Positions 51,081 to 61,805 are shown, counted from the first letter of the stretch. The stretch is DNA of 64,000 nucleotides from Sphingomonas phyllosphaerae (GCA_036946405.1 JAQIJC010000001.1:2239001-2303000); one strand, 5' to 3'. The notes: a model not told the origin generated them from the sequence alone. Made by a program: numbers and translations.

Positions 51081-51893
51081 ATGACCGACGCCCTCGACCG
51101 GATCGCCGCCGCGCTGGAGCGGCTCGCGCCGCCGCCGCCCGCCAGCGCCGATCCGCTGGCGCACCCCGCCTATGTCTGGCGCGACGGCGCGCTGGTCGCG
51201 GCACGCGCGTTCGCGCCGTTGCCGCTGGCGTTGCTGCAGGGAGCGGAGGCGCAGAAGACGGCGTTGCTCGCCAATCTTACGCGATTGGCGGAGGGGTTGC
51301 CGGCGCAGGATGCGCTGTTGTGGGGCGCGCGCGGGACCGGCAAGTCGGCGCTGGTGAAGGCGGCCGTCGGGACGGTGCAGGCGGCGGGCGGTGCGCTGGC
51401 GCTGGTCGAGGTTGCGGCGGATCGGCTGGAGACGCTGCCGCGGCTGTTCGACGTGGTCGCGGCGCAGCCGCGCGCCTTTGTGATTTTCCTGGACGATCTC
51501 GGTTTCGATGCGGCGGCGGAGGCGCGGGTGTTGCGCTCACTGCTGGAAGGCGGGGCGGAGGCGCGGCCGGCGAACGCGCGGCTGATCGTCACGTCCAATC
51601 GCCGGCATCTGGTGACGCGCGATATCAAGGAGCAGGAAAGCGCGATCAATCCGCGCGATTCGGTTGATGACCAGATGGCGTTGGCGGATCGCTTCGGGCT
51701 GAGCCTCGGCTTTCATGTCGTCGATCAGGATGGCTATCTGGCGATCGTGCGCGGTTATGCCGAGCGCTACGGCTTGCCGTTCGATGCCGCGGATGCGGTC
51801 CAATGGGCGACGCGGCGCGGGAGCCGCTCGGGCCGGGTCGCGTGGCAATATGTCGTCGAGGTCGCCGGGCGCGCGGGGAAACGGCTCGACTGA
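51081..51893 (+). CDS. DUF815 family AAA ATPase
   Basis: A 270-residue P-loop protein. DALLWGARGTGKSALVKAAV is Walker A and FVIFLDDLGFD is Walker B. IVTSNRRHLVTRDIKEQ resembles the sensor and arginine-finger region of DUF815 proteins. SLGFHVVDQDGYLAIVRGYA and GRVAWQYVVEVAG lie in the C-terminal lid. The family has no defined role. A GTG at 51075 is an alternative start. It is convergent with the hydrolase at 51904. Confidence 0.85.
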   Translation: MTDALDRIAAALERLAPPPPASADPLAHPAYVWRDGALVAARAFAPLPLALLQGAEAQKTALLANLTRLAEGLPAQDALLWGARGTGKSALVKAAVGTVQAAGGALALVEVAADRLETLPRLFDVVAAQPRAFVIFLDDLGFDAAAEARVLRSLLEGGAEARPANARLIVTSNRRHLVTRDIKEQESAINPRDSVDDQMALADRFGLSLGFHVVDQDGYLAIVRGYAERYGLPFDAADAVQWATRRGSRSGRVAWQYVVEVAGRAGKRLD

Positions 51894-51903
51894 TCGCGGG
51901 CAA

Positions 51904-52827
51904 TCAGCGTTTCATCGCCGCGGCGGTGCGGACGATCAATGCTACCGTGCCCGTGCCTTCGGGCTCGGTCGGGTTGATGATGCGGAAGTGCGAAGGGCGC
52001 TCGGTTCGATAGACCTGCAGCGGATCGCCGGCACGACGGACGCGCGCGATATAGGGTGTCATGAGGTCGGCGAACGCACCCACCGCAACGGCCTGCGGCA
52101 TGCCGAGCGGGAGATGATCTTGCGCCGAGGCATCGCGGTAGCGCTGCGGCACCTGCGCCGGCGTGCCACCCATCAGCGGCACGATGACCGGCTTGTCGCA
52201 GATCTCCTGATCCTTGCCGATGAATTCGGCGAGGCTGCTCGGGCCGTCGATCGCCACCACCGCGGCGGGCCTGATCGGGGTGGGGGCGTAGATGTCGCTC
52301 ATCGGTGCGAGGCGCGGCCGCACCGCACTCCACGTCGCCAGCAGCGCGCCTGCCGAATGGCCGACGACGATCACGCGTGACAGGTCAAGCGGGTAGCGTC
52401 TGGCGAGCGGCCGCAATGTGTCGATCGCCGCCCCGGCGTCGCGAAAGGTGCCCGGCCAGCCGCCGCCCGACTGACCAAGCTGGCGATATTCGACGTTCAG
52501 CGACGCGATGCCGTGTTGCGTCAGCGCGTCGGCCAGCGCGGCGATGCCGCGCGCCGTGCCGCCGATCGACGCATCCCAGCAACCGCCATGTATGACCACC
52601 GCGACCGGGAACGGGCCGCCGCCCTTCGGCAAGCGCAGTTCCTCGAACTGCTGCGGGGCGGGGCCGTAATGAAGCGTAGCGACGGGCGTGCTGACCGGCA
52701 GGCGTTCAAGTGCCGGCGGGCCGTGCCAGTAGACCATCCACAGCATGTAGGCGAACGGACCGGCGAACCAGAGTGCGGCGACGATCGCCGCCGCACCTGC
52801 AACGATCATCCACCGACGCTTCGTCAT
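51904..52827 (-). CDS. Alpha/beta hydrolase with N-terminal anchor
   Basis: A 307-residue protein. A signal anchor (about residues 6-35) precedes a BD-FAE/esterase-like domain. VIHGGCWDASIGG supplies the oxyanion hole, VIVVGHSAGALLA the nucleophile Ser, and ERPSHFRIINP the catalytic His. It probably acts in the periplasm on an ester substrate that cannot be named. Gap 52828-53090 upstream contains a short hairpin (GTCGTCGCGG with its complement, 52979-53005) and presumably the promoter. Confidence 0.82.
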   Translation of the reverse strand: MTKRRWMIVAGAAAIVAALWFAGPFAYMLWMVYWHGPPALERLPVSTPVATLHYGPAPQQFEELRLPKGGGPFPVAVVIHGGCWDASIGGTARGIAALADALTQHGIASLNVEYRQLGQSGGGWPGTFRDAGAAIDTLRPLARRYPLDLSRVIVVGHSAGALLATWSAVRPRLAPMSDIYAPTPIRPAAVVAIDGPSSLAEFIGKDQEICDKPVIVPLMGGTPAQVPQRYRDASAQDHLPLGMPQAVAVGAFADLMTPYIARVRRAGDPLQVYRTERPSHFRIINPTEPEGTGTVALIVRTAAAMKR

Positions 52828-53090
52828 GATCCATCCCCCCGGCGGAGAAGATTACGCTTCGCCCGCAGCCAAGTCGAGCAAACAGCAAGCTATTGTAAGT
52901 ATATCCGTGACTTTGACATGTCACCCAGCACGAATGCGGTTCGAAGGTCGTGTATCGAGCCGTCGGTCGAAAGGAAGCGTCGTCGCGGACCAAGCCCGCG
53001 ACGACGTGAGAGGTGAGCGAAATCAGCAGCGACGGTGATCGGTTGGGAAGGGCGAGGTCGATCGACCCCGCCGTGACTTACTCCCGTCGC

Positions 53091-54539
53091 TCAGGCGGCG
53101 AGGCGCTGCTGCATCCGGTGCACCGGGTTGCCCTCCGCCTCGCCAAGCCGGAAGCGTGCCACTTCGCGCGAGAGCGTTTCGGCTTCCGCTGCGAGCGTGC
53201 GCGCGGCGGCGGTGGCCTGTTCGACCATCGCGGCATTGCGCTGCGTGACGTTGTCCATCTCCGATACCGCGGTGTTCACCTGCCCGAGCCCGACCGATTG
53301 CTGGCTGGCCGAGGTGGCGATGCGCGAGACCAGGTCGCTGATTTCGCCGATGCGGCCGATGATCCGCTGGAGCGCCTGACCCGCTTCGTTGACGAGATCG
53401 ACGCCGACCCCGACCTGTTCGGACGACGCGAGGATGCGGGTCTTGACGTCCTTGGCGGCATCCGCCGAACGTTGCGCCAGCGCGCGGACCTCGGAGGCGA
53501 CGACCGCGAAGCCCTTGCCGGCCTCGCCGGCGCGCGCCGCCTCGACGCCGGCATTGAGCGCGAGCAGGTTGGTCTGGAACGAGATACCGTCGATGACGGT
53601 GATGATCTCGCTGATTTCCGCCGACGAGCGTTCGATGCCGCCCATCGCCTCGACGGCGCGGCGGACGATCTGGCCTGATTCCTCCGCCTCGTCGCGCGCC
53701 TCGCCGACGATGCGGTTGGCCTGCGTCGCGCCATCGGCGGTCTGGCGGACGGTCGCGGTGATCTCGTCCATCGCGGCGGCGGTTTCCTCGAGCGAGGCGG
53801 CCTGCTGCTCGGTGCGCTGCGAAAGGTCGTCGGACGCCTGACGAATGTCGCCTGAGCCGGTGCGGATCTGGAGGCTCGAGCGGGTGACCACGCCCAGCGT
53901 CGTCGACATCTGCGTGCGCATCGCCTCGAAACTGTCGGCGAGCGCCTGATATTCGGCCGGAAGGCCATCGAGCGTCTCGGTCAGGTCGCCATGCGCCATC
54001 CGTTCGAAGACCTGCCCGCAGCGCTCGATCACTGCGCGACGTCCCGCCTGCTCGGCCTCGAAATAGGCGGCGAGCGCGATGTCCATGTCGATCAGCGATG
54101 CCTTGACGAGCGCGGTGGCGGCACGCGCGCGGCGGCGCGCGCCGAACGGCCAGAGCAGCCGGCCGAGCATGACCTTGGGCAGGACATGTTCCAGCATCCG
54201 CGCATAGCCGCTGATGTACCAGGTCGGCGCGAGGCCGATCCGCGCGTGGATCTGCCCGATGTGCGAGGCGGCCGCGGCATAGTTGCGATCGATCGGGCCG
54301 GAAAAGAGCTTGCGCCAATGTTCGAGCTGCTTGTCGCGGGCGTGATCCATGCGCGTCTGCGACTGGAACATGCGGCTGATCGCCGGCGTGCTGGCGATAT
54401 GCTTGTAGAGCGCGACCAGCGCGGTCGGGGCGTGACGCTCGATCGCGCGCCGCACCACCGGGAAGGTCGCATAGCTGCGTTCGGTATAGCCGAACGCGGC
54501 CAGACGTTGTTCGAAGTCGATGGGTTCCGATCCGCTCAC
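53091..54539 (-). CDS. Globin-coupled chemotaxis receptor (HemAT-like)
   Basis: A 482-residue soluble receptor. Residues 1-160 form a protoglobin-type sensor with ASHIGQIHARIGLAPTWYIS; His98 is the expected heme ligand. A linker (AAYFEAEQAGRRAVIERCGQ), HAMP-like DLTETLDGLPAEYQAL and the signalling tip [20 protein letters not shown] follow. The start is GTG at 54539 with GGAGG upstream. It should bind O2 and control CheA or a related kinase. It is 68 bases downstream of the Uup gene on the same strand. Its tip differs from the receptors at 14-16 kb. Confidence 0.9.
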   Translation of the reverse strand: MSGSEPIDFEQRLAAFGYTERSYATFPVVRRAIERHAPTALVALYKHIASTPAISRMFQSQTRMDHARDKQLEHWRKLFSGPIDRNYAAAASHIGQIHARIGLAPTWYISGYARMLEHVLPKVMLGRLLWPFGARRRARAATALVKASLIDMDIALAAYFEAEQAGRRAVIERCGQVFERMAHGDLTETLDGLPAEYQALADSFEAMRTQMSTTLGVVTRSSLQIRTGSGDIRQASDDLSQRTEQQAASLEETAAAMDEITATVRQTADGATQANRIVGEARDEAEESGQIVRRAVEAMGGIERSSAEISEIITVIDGISFQTNLLALNAGVEAARAGEAGKGFAVVASEVRALAQRSADAAKDVKTRILASSEQVGVGVDLVNEAGQALQRIIGRIGEISDLVSRIATSASQQSVGLGQVNTAVSEMDNVTQRNAAMVEQATAAARTLAAEAETLSREVARFRLGEAEGNPVHRMQQRLAA

Positions 54540-54607
54540 AGCATTCCTCCGTACGGCGAGCGATAGCCGGGAACGGTTAAGGGCGGGTAAGCTTCCCTCT
54601 TTGATTT

Positions 54608-56389
<1,782 letters not shown>

Positions 56390-56504
56390 GGCGTGCGACC
56401 TAGGGAACCGCGAGGGCGGGAGCAAGTTGCGCCGAGGACACATGCGCCGCTTTCCTCATTCACAGGCTGTTCAAGCCGCCCCCGCTACGCCTACACCGGT
56501 GAAA

Positions 56505-56810
56505 ATGCTTCCTTCGCTTCTTCTGTGCGGGCTGGCCGCCCCGGCGATTGCCCAGCCGCTGCCATCGCCGCTGCCCGACCAGGTGCGCGACGGGTCGGTG
56601 GCGTTGCAGGCGCGGCGGCAGGGGCGGTTGCTGCCGCTGCCCGAGATCGAGCGGCGCGTGGTGCCGACGATGCGCGACGCGCAATATATCGGCTTCGATC
56701 TCGAAATGCCGAGCGGGATCTACACGTTGAAGTTCCTGCGCGACGGGGCGGTGATCTGGGTCGATGTCGATGGCCGCACCGGTCAGATTTTGGGACGGAC
56801 CGGCCGCTGA
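56505..56810 (+). CDS. PepSY-like periplasmic protein upstream of a two-component system
   Basis: A 101-residue protein with a signal peptide (MLPSLLLCGLAAPAIAQPLP, cleavage likely after AIA or AQ). The C-terminal FDLEMPSGIYTLKFLRDGAV (then IWVDVDGRTGQILG) is a PepSY-type strand pattern. Such proteins often precede PhoP/PhoQ-like genes, as here, and are thought to modulate the sensor or be regulated by it. The start at 56505 places the signal sequence at the N-terminus. Confidence 0.8.
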   Translation: MLPSLLLCGLAAPAIAQPLPSPLPDQVRDGSVALQARRQGRLLPLPEIERRVVPTMRDAQYIGFDLEMPSGIYTLKFLRDGAVIWVDVDGRTGQILGRTGR

Positions 56811-56909
56811 GCAGGTGTTCAGCGCGGTGAAAGCCGCAATTCCATAGCGGGCGGCTTTCGTGCTAGCCCGATCGCCAGACAATCGTTTTCTTCAGGAGCC
56901 CCACCACCG

Positions 56910-57575
56910 ATGCGCGTGCTGATCGTCGAGGATGAGCCCAATCTGGGGCAGCAGTTGAAATCAACGCTGGAGGGCGCGGGCTATGCCATCGATCTGGCGA
57001 CCGACGGCGAGGAAGGGCATTTTCTCGGCTCGACCGAAAACTACGATGCGATCGTGCTCGACCTCGGTCTGCCCGAGATCGACGGTCTGACCGTGCTCGA
57101 CCGCTGGCGCAAGGAAGGCAAGGTCACCCCCGTGCTGGTGCTGACCGCGCGCGACAGTTGGTCCGACAAGGTCGCCGGGCTCGACGCGGGTGCCGACGAT
57201 TATGTCGCCAAGCCGTTCCAGACCGAGGAGCTGATCGCGCGGCTGCGGGCGCTGATCCGCCGCGCCTCGGGCAACGCTTCGTCGGAGTTGATCGCGGGCG
57301 ACGTGCGGCTCGACACGCGCTCGGGCAAGGTGACGCGCGCCGGCGAGCCGGTGAAGCTGACCGCGCAGGAGTATAAGCTGCTCAGCTACCTGCTGCACCA
57401 CAAGGGGAAGGTGGTCAGCCGCACCGAGTTGATCGAGCATATCTACGATCAGGATTTCGATCGCGATTCGAACACGATCGAGGTGTTCGTGACGCGGATC
57501 CGCAAGAAGCTGGGTCAGGACGTGATCACCACGATCCGTGGGCTCGGCTACAGCCTGGAAGACCCGGACGCCTGA
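56910..57575 (+). CDS. OmpR/PhoP-family response regulator
   Basis: A 221-residue transcription factor. The receiver domain has Asp8/Asp9 (VEDEP), the phosphoacceptor Asp51 (IVLDLGLPEIDGL), Thr79 and Lys101 (YVAKPF). The winged-helix output domain includes KLTAQEYKLLSYLLHHKGKV and SRTELIEHIYDQDFDRDSN, with VFVTRIRKKLG. It is closest to PhoP-type regulators. It is 4 bases upstream of the kinase and follows the PepSY gene. Confidence 0.93.
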   Translation: MRVLIVEDEPNLGQQLKSTLEGAGYAIDLATDGEEGHFLGSTENYDAIVLDLGLPEIDGLTVLDRWRKEGKVTPVLVLTARDSWSDKVAGLDAGADDYVAKPFQTEELIARLRALIRRASGNASSELIAGDVRLDTRSGKVTRAGEPVKLTAQEYKLLSYLLHHKGKVVSRTELIEHIYDQDFDRDSNTIEVFVTRIRKKLGQDVITTIRGLGYSLEDPDA

Positions 57576-57579
57576 CACG

Positions 57580-58941
57580 ATGACCGAGGGCGAGGTTGGC
57601 CAGCCGCGCGCGAGCGGGTCGCTCTCGCGGCGGATGATCCTGATCGCGTTCGCGTGGATCGCCGCGCTGCTGGTCGGCGGGGGGTTCGCGCTCGATCGCG
57701 TGCTGGTCGGCGCGGTGACCGCCAATGCCGACGACCAGTTACAATATGTGCTGCGCTCGTTGCTGGCATCGGCGGAGATCGACCCGATCGGCGAGGTGCG
57801 CTTCAACCGCCAGCCGGCCGATCAGAGCTTCCTCGAACCCTATTCGGGACTGTACTGGCAAGTGTCGGCGCCCGGGCATGAGACGTTCCCGTCGCGGTCG
57901 CTGTGGGATCGCGAGCTGGCGTATGGGAAGCCGCATAGCGGGTCCGACATCCGCAAGTACGACAGCAGTCAGTTCCCCGACGAGAAATTGCGTGTGATCG
58001 AGCGCGACGTGACGCTGCCGGGCTCGAACGTCCGCTGGCGCTTTCAGGTCGCAAGCCGGGGCGATGCGCTGGAGGCGCAGATCGCGGTGTTGCGGCGGAC
58101 GCTGGTGCGCAGTTTCGTTCTGTTGGGCGTCGGGCTGGCAGTGCTGGCGACCCTCCAGACCTTCTACGGGCTCTTGCCGCTGCGACGGCTGCGGCTGGAG
58201 ATCGCCAAGATGCGCGCCGGGCGGTCGAACCGGATCAGCGGCGCGATGCCGCTGGAACTGCTGCCGATGGTCGAGGAACTCAATGCGCTGGTCGCGCACA
58301 ACGAGACGCAGGCCGAGGAGGCGCGGCGTCATGCCGGTAATCTCGCACATGCGCTAAAGACGCCGCTGACCGTCATCATGAATGCCGCGACCGCGCAGTC
58401 CGACGATCTCGCCGATACCGTGATCCGCGAGGCGCGGACGATGCGGCGGCAGGTCGACCACCATCTGGCGCGCGCGCGCGCGGTGGGCCGGCGCGGGTCG
58501 GCGCACAGCCGCGCACAGGTGTGGCCGAGCGTCGAGTCGGTCGAGCGCGCGGTGCAGCGGCTCTATCCGCACGTCCGGATCGACATGAGCGGGCCGAAGG
58601 ATCTGGTCGCGCATATCGAGCGGCAGGACCTCGACGAGATCATGGGCAATCTGGTCGAGAATGCCGCCAAATACGGCGGCGGCAGCGTGTTCGTGACCGT
58701 CGGCGCGCAGGCCGGGTTCGTCGAGATCCAGGTCGAGGACGACGGGATGGGGATTCCGGAGGCGGATCGCATCCGTATCTTCGACCGCGGAGTACGGCTG
58801 GATACCGGCAAGCCGGGAACCGGGCTGGGGCTGGCGATCGTGCGCGACGTCGCCGAAATCTACGACGGGACGGTGACGCTGGAGGAAAGCGAGGATCTGG
58901 GCGGGTTGCTGGTGCGGTTGCGGCTGCCGATGGCGGGGTGA
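57580..58941 (+). CDS. Sensor histidine kinase, PhoQ-like
   Basis: A 453-residue membrane kinase. Transmembrane helices lie at about 19-38 and 178-196 with a periplasmic sensor between. His257 (NLAHALKTPLT) is the phosphorylation site. The N box is NLVENAAKYGGG (357-368), G1 is DDGMGIPEA and G2 GTGLGLAIVRD. Periplasmic acidic residues typical of PhoQ are few, so the signal cannot be predicted. It pairs with the response regulator just upstream. Confidence 0.92.
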   Translation: MTEGEVGQPRASGSLSRRMILIAFAWIAALLVGGGFALDRVLVGAVTANADDQLQYVLRSLLASAEIDPIGEVRFNRQPADQSFLEPYSGLYWQVSAPGHETFPSRSLWDRELAYGKPHSGSDIRKYDSSQFPDEKLRVIERDVTLPGSNVRWRFQVASRGDALEAQIAVLRRTLVRSFVLLGVGLAVLATLQTFYGLLPLRRLRLEIAKMRAGRSNRISGAMPLELLPMVEELNALVAHNETQAEEARRHAGNLAHALKTPLTVIMNAATAQSDDLADTVIREARTMRRQVDHHLARARAVGRRGSAHSRAQVWPSVESVERAVQRLYPHVRIDMSGPKDLVAHIERQDLDEIMGNLVENAAKYGGGSVFVTVGAQAGFVEIQVEDDGMGIPEADRIRIFDRGVRLDTGKPGTGLGLAIVRDVAEIYDGTVTLEESEDLGGLLVRLRLPMAG

Positions 58942-58977
58942 GAGTTTTCGGATGGCGACCGCACATCTACCATCACC

Positions 58978-59070
58978 GTCATTCCCGCGAAGGCGGAAAT
59001 CCAGAACCTCTGACCTTGCGCTTCTATCGACGGACCTGCGCGTCTGGATTCCCGCCTTCGCGGGAATGAC
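58978..59070. repeat. Dispersed palindromic repeat, family B
   Basis: Arms GTCATTCCCGCGAAGGCGGA (then AATCCAGA) and TCTGGATTCCCGCCTTCGCG (then GGAATGAC) are inverted with one mismatch. It lies between convergent kinase and sufE genes. Confidence 0.85.
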
Positions 59071-59081
59071 GGTGGGCGAGG

Positions 59082-59501
59082 TCAGGCCCCGTAGCGCGCC
59101 GCGGTTTCGCGGATCAGGGCGATCATGTTCGGAATGCCCTGCGTGCGGTTCGAGCTGAGCTGCGCCTTCAGGTCGAACGAGGCCAGTTCGCCCTCGATAT
59201 CGGTCGACAGGATTTGCGCGGGCGTCCGGTCCTGCACCGTCAGCAGCACCAGCGCGATGATACCCTTCGTGATGTGGGCGTTGCTGTCGGCGAGGAAGTG
59301 GAGCCGACCGTCGTCGCGGACCGCGGGATAGACCCAGACCGAGGCGGAGCAGCCGCGCACCAATGTCGCATCGGTCTTGAGCGCTTCCGGCATCGGCTCC
59401 AGCGTGCGGCCGAGGTCGACGAGCAAGCGGTAGCGGTCGTCGCCTTCGAGGAAGGCATATTCGTCGCGGACGTCGTCGAGCGTGGCAGCGGCTTCGGTCA
59501 T
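59082..59501 (-). CDS. sufE: SufE family sulfur acceptor
   Basis: A 139-residue protein that takes sulfane sulfur from a cysteine desulfurase (SufS) for iron-sulfur cluster assembly. Cys51 in ATLVRGCSASVWVYP is the acceptor, at the same number as in E. coli SufE. LVDLGRTLEPMPEAL and GIIALVLLTVQDRTPAQIL are conserved. ATG at 59501 is used. No suf operon is near, so it is a detached copy. Confidence 0.93.
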   Translation of the reverse strand: MTEAAATLDDVRDEYAFLEGDDRYRLLVDLGRTLEPMPEALKTDATLVRGCSASVWVYPAVRDDGRLHFLADSNAHITKGIIALVLLTVQDRTPAQILSTDIEGELASFDLKAQLSSNRTQGIPNMIALIRETAARYGA

Positions 59502-59541
59502 GCCGGGCGCGCTACCGCCCCGGCGCGCCGCCCGCAACCGT

Positions 59542-59775
59542 TCAGAGGTCGACCCCGGCGGCGATCGCCTCCAGCTTGCGGATGCGCTCCTTGAGGTCGG
59601 CGATCTCGATCCGCGCGCCGGCGGCCGGGGCGGGGGCGGGTGCGCTGGCGAGCCGCATCTCCTGGCTTTTCAGCTGGAGCCAGCTGCGCCAGCCGTTCAG
59701 CGCGGCGAAGATCAGCATCGCCAGTCCGGCAAGCGACGCGACGGCGAGGGTGAGGGTGATCTGGGGATCGGACAT
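59542..59775 (-). CDS. Small membrane protein with C-terminal coiled coil, psp-linked
   Basis: A 77-residue protein. An N-terminal helix (about residues 6-27, TLTLAVASLAGLAMLIFAAL) is followed by a Pro/Ala linker and a short coiled coil ending IADLKERIRKLEAIAAGVDL. The layout of one membrane helix plus a helix with ERIRKLE resembles PspB, though similarity is weak. It is the fourth small gene downstream of pspB and pspC on the same strand, 29 bases after the next. Confidence 0.6.
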   Translation of the reverse strand: MSDPQITLTLAVASLAGLAMLIFAALNGWRSWLQLKSQEMRLASAPAPAPAAGARIEIADLKERIRKLEAIAAGVDL

Positions 59776-59804
59776 GGCTGCCTTCTCCTGTGCTGGCGTT
59801 GAGG

Positions 59805-60053
59805 TCAGCGGTCGCGCAGCTCTTCGATCTGGCGTTCCAGATCGCTGCGGCCGTGTTGATCGGTGATGACGCGCTCCAGAACCGCGATGCGTTCCTTGAG
59901 CTGGCGGATGTCGTCGGGGGAGCGGCGATCGTCGACGAAGGCGTCCGGCTGTTGCGCCTTGATCGCCATCGCGCGCCATTTTTCCCGGCTGACCTTGCCG
60001 ATGGTGACGATCATCACGATCATGACCACCATCGTTGCTACGGACCACGGCAC
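59805..60053 (-). CDS. PspB-like small membrane protein
   Basis: An 82-residue protein beginning at GTG (60053), with AGGGAGGAAG upstream. One helix (about residues 5-20) precedes a charged region and the coiled coil RQLKERIAVLERVITDQHGR, which is close to the PspB pattern ERIQALESILDAEHPNWR. It lies in the psp operon. The stretch MVVMIVMIVTIG is unusually Met- and Val-rich. Confidence 0.65.
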   Translation of the reverse strand: MPWSVATMVVMIVMIVTIGKVSREKWRAMAIKAQQPDAFVDDRRSPDDIRQLKERIAVLERVITDQHGRSDLERQIEELRDR

Positions 60054-60085
60054 GTTACTTCCTCCCTCTTTCGTCTTCGTTCGGT

Positions 60086-60367
60086 TCAGTTCAGCGGACG
60101 CTGGTCCGGCACGGTGCGCAGCGCGTCGATCTCGTCGGCGAGCGCCACGCCCTTGTCGGTGGCGATCCGTTCGAGCACCCGCACGCGCGCCTCGAGCCGT
60201 TCGGTCTGCGCCGCATATTGCGCCGCCTTCTCGGCGGTGCGCTCGGCATCGATCTCGAGCCGGCGGCGCTGGATCTCCAGCCACGGGCGGACGACCGTCG
60301 TGGCGATGATCGCGGTGATCGGGATCAGCAGCGCGAAGATCGGGATGAGTAGCGGACTGATGTTCAT
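60086..60367 (-). CDS. Small membrane/coiled-coil protein, psp-linked
   Basis: A 93-residue protein. LLIPIFALLIPITAIIATTV is the membrane helix; the next 60 residues are predicted helical with heptads (RRRLEIDAERTAEKAAQYAA, then ERLEARVRVLERIATDK). The ERLEARVRVLER stretch again recalls PspB. It begins 26 bases after the pspC stop. It may be an extra partner that tunes PspA or PspC. Confidence 0.6.
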   Translation of the reverse strand: MNISPLLIPIFALLIPITAIIATTVVRPWLEIQRRRLEIDAERTAEKAAQYAAQTERLEARVRVLERIATDKGVALADEIDALRTVPDQRPLN

Positions 60368-60393
60368 GACCTAACCCTTTGCTGACGCCGTGC

Positions 60394-60774
60394 TTACCGC
60401 AGGCTGTCGATTTCCTTGGCCAGCGAGGAATTGCGGCTGGTGTAGTGCAATTCGATATCGGCGAGCCGGCGGTCGATGTCGCGGAACTTGGCGCGGACCT
60501 CGGCGGTGGACCGCTTCGGATTGGCGCGGACACCCTGCCAGAATTTCTGGTCGTCATGGTCCTGATAGAGGCCGGTCGGCTTCGGATCGACGATCCAGGC
60601 GACGATCATATAGGCCAGCAGGATCCACCATTGCTGCGCGACGATCGTCAGCCCGGCGATCCCGAGGCGAACCCACAGGACCTCGATCCCGATGTAGTCG
60701 GCGATCCCGGCGCAAACGCCCTTCCACTTGCCGTTCTGCGGATCGAGATAGAAATTGGTGCGGCTGTCGGACAT
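60394..60774 (-). CDS. pspC: Phage shock protein C
   Basis: A 126-residue PspC-domain protein. NFYLDPQNGKWKGVCAGIAD and YIGIEVLWVRLGIAGLTIVA hold the conserved G-V-C-xGIAxY motif and the first membrane helix; WILLAYMIVAWIVDPKP is the second. The C-terminal 50 residues are soluble and helical. With PspB it senses envelope stress and recruits PspA. The start overlaps the pspB stop by one base. Confidence 0.93.
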   Translation of the reverse strand: MSDSRTNFYLDPQNGKWKGVCAGIADYIGIEVLWVRLGIAGLTIVAQQWWILLAYMIVAWIVDPKPTGLYQDHDDQKFWQGVRANPKRSTAEVRAKFRDIDRRLADIELHYTSRNSSLAKEIDSLR

Positions 60775-61055
60775 CAGTTCCTCCGCTGCGACGTGGGTTG
60801 ATCGAGGCGATAGTCGGGGGCCGAGCGATAATCGGCGACTCCAGGGCGGAAATCGGGATTGTCGGCGGCGACGATCCGTTCGACGGTGTTGACGCGGTCC
60901 TCAAGCCGGCGGGCGAGATTATACATCTCGTCGAGCAATTGCTCGTCCTCCCCGGTCATCTTGGGCGCGGTCTTCCACTTGGTCACATAGTGCAGGATCA
61001 GCCACGGCAACCCGATCATGAATGCCAGAATGGCGATGACGCCGGTCAAATCCAT
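60774..61055 (-). CDS. pspB: Phage shock protein B
   Basis: A 93-residue membrane protein. TGVIAILAFMIGLPWLILHY is the anchor and TGEDEQLLDEMYNLARRLED (then RVNTVERIVAADNPDFRPG) is the PspB coiled coil. The proline and phenylalanine after it match the family. It lies one base downstream of pspA and overlaps pspC. Confidence 0.9.
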   Translation of the reverse strand: MDLTGVIAILAFMIGLPWLILHYVTKWKTAPKMTGEDEQLLDEMYNLARRLEDRVNTVERIVAADNPDFRPGVADYRSAPDYRLDQPTSQRRN

Positions 61056-61056
61056 C

Positions 61057-61719
61057 TCAACCCTCCTTGTTCAGGCGCTTCTTCAGCGCTTCGAGCTCGG
61101 CGTCGATCTTGTCGTTCGATCGCAGCTCGTTGAATTCATCCTCCAGCGACCGCGGCGTGAGGCCCATCGCCTCGGCGCGACCCTCCGCCTCGTCGGCGCG
61201 GCGTTCCAGGATCTCGAAGCGGCTGAACGCCTCGTGGGTCTTGGGGCCGTTCCACATCTCGCGCAGCCGCGCCTTGGTGTTGGCGCTCTCCAGCCGCGTC
61301 GCGATCGCATTCTGCTTGGCACGCGCCTCGCGCAACTTGTTTTGCAGCTTGGCGATATCCTCTTCGGAGGAGCGTAGCGCCTCGTCGAGCCCGGTGACTT
61401 CCTCGCGAAGCTGTGCGCCCATGTCGGCGGCCTTGCGACGCTCGACCAACGCTGCCTTGGCGAGATCCTCGCGGTTCTTGGACAGCGCCAGCTCGGCCTT
61501 TTCGGTCCAGCTCGCCTCCAGCTCCGCCAGCTTGGCGATGTGGCGGCGCATCTCCTTCTGGTCGGCGATGGTGCGGGCGGCGGAGGCGCGAACCTCGACC
61601 AGCGTGTCTTCCATCTCCGCGATGATGATGCGGACCATCTTGGCGGGATCGTCCGCACGGTCGAGCAACTCGGCCATATTGGCGGCGACGATGTCGCGAG
61701 TGCGGGAGAAAATGCCCAT
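61057..61719 (-). CDS. pspA: Phage shock protein A
   Basis: A 220-residue ESCRT-III-like coiled-coil protein that binds membranes and inhibits PspF. MGIFSRTRDIVAANMAELLD is the amphipathic N-terminal helix, followed by DDPAKMVRIIIAEMEDTLVE and a long helical hairpin. RFEILERRADEAEGRAEAMG lies in the C-terminal part. The length is typical. It is the second gene of the operon, after a small exported protein. Confidence 0.95.
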   Translation of the reverse strand: MGIFSRTRDIVAANMAELLDRADDPAKMVRIIIAEMEDTLVEVRASAARTIADQKEMRRHIAKLAELEASWTEKAELALSKNREDLAKAALVERRKAADMGAQLREEVTGLDEALRSSEEDIAKLQNKLREARAKQNAIATRLESANTKARLREMWNGPKTHEAFSRFEILERRADEAEGRAEAMGLTPRSLEDEFNELRSNDKIDAELEALKKRLNKEG

Positions 61720-61761
61720 TCGATACGGACTCCTTGGGTATTCGCGCCTTCTTAGCGGATT

Positions 61762-61800
61762 GGACGGGGTACGGGGAGGGTCTGTTCCCGCACCCCGTCC
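61762..61800 (-). terminator. Hairpin between the small leader gene and pspA
   Basis: GGACGGGGT (61762-61770) pairs with ACCCCGTCC (61792-61800). The loop can fold further. No T run follows on the minus strand. It could give partial termination, so that the first gene is made in excess over pspA, or protect the message. Confidence 0.45.
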
Positions 61801-61805
61801 TCCGC

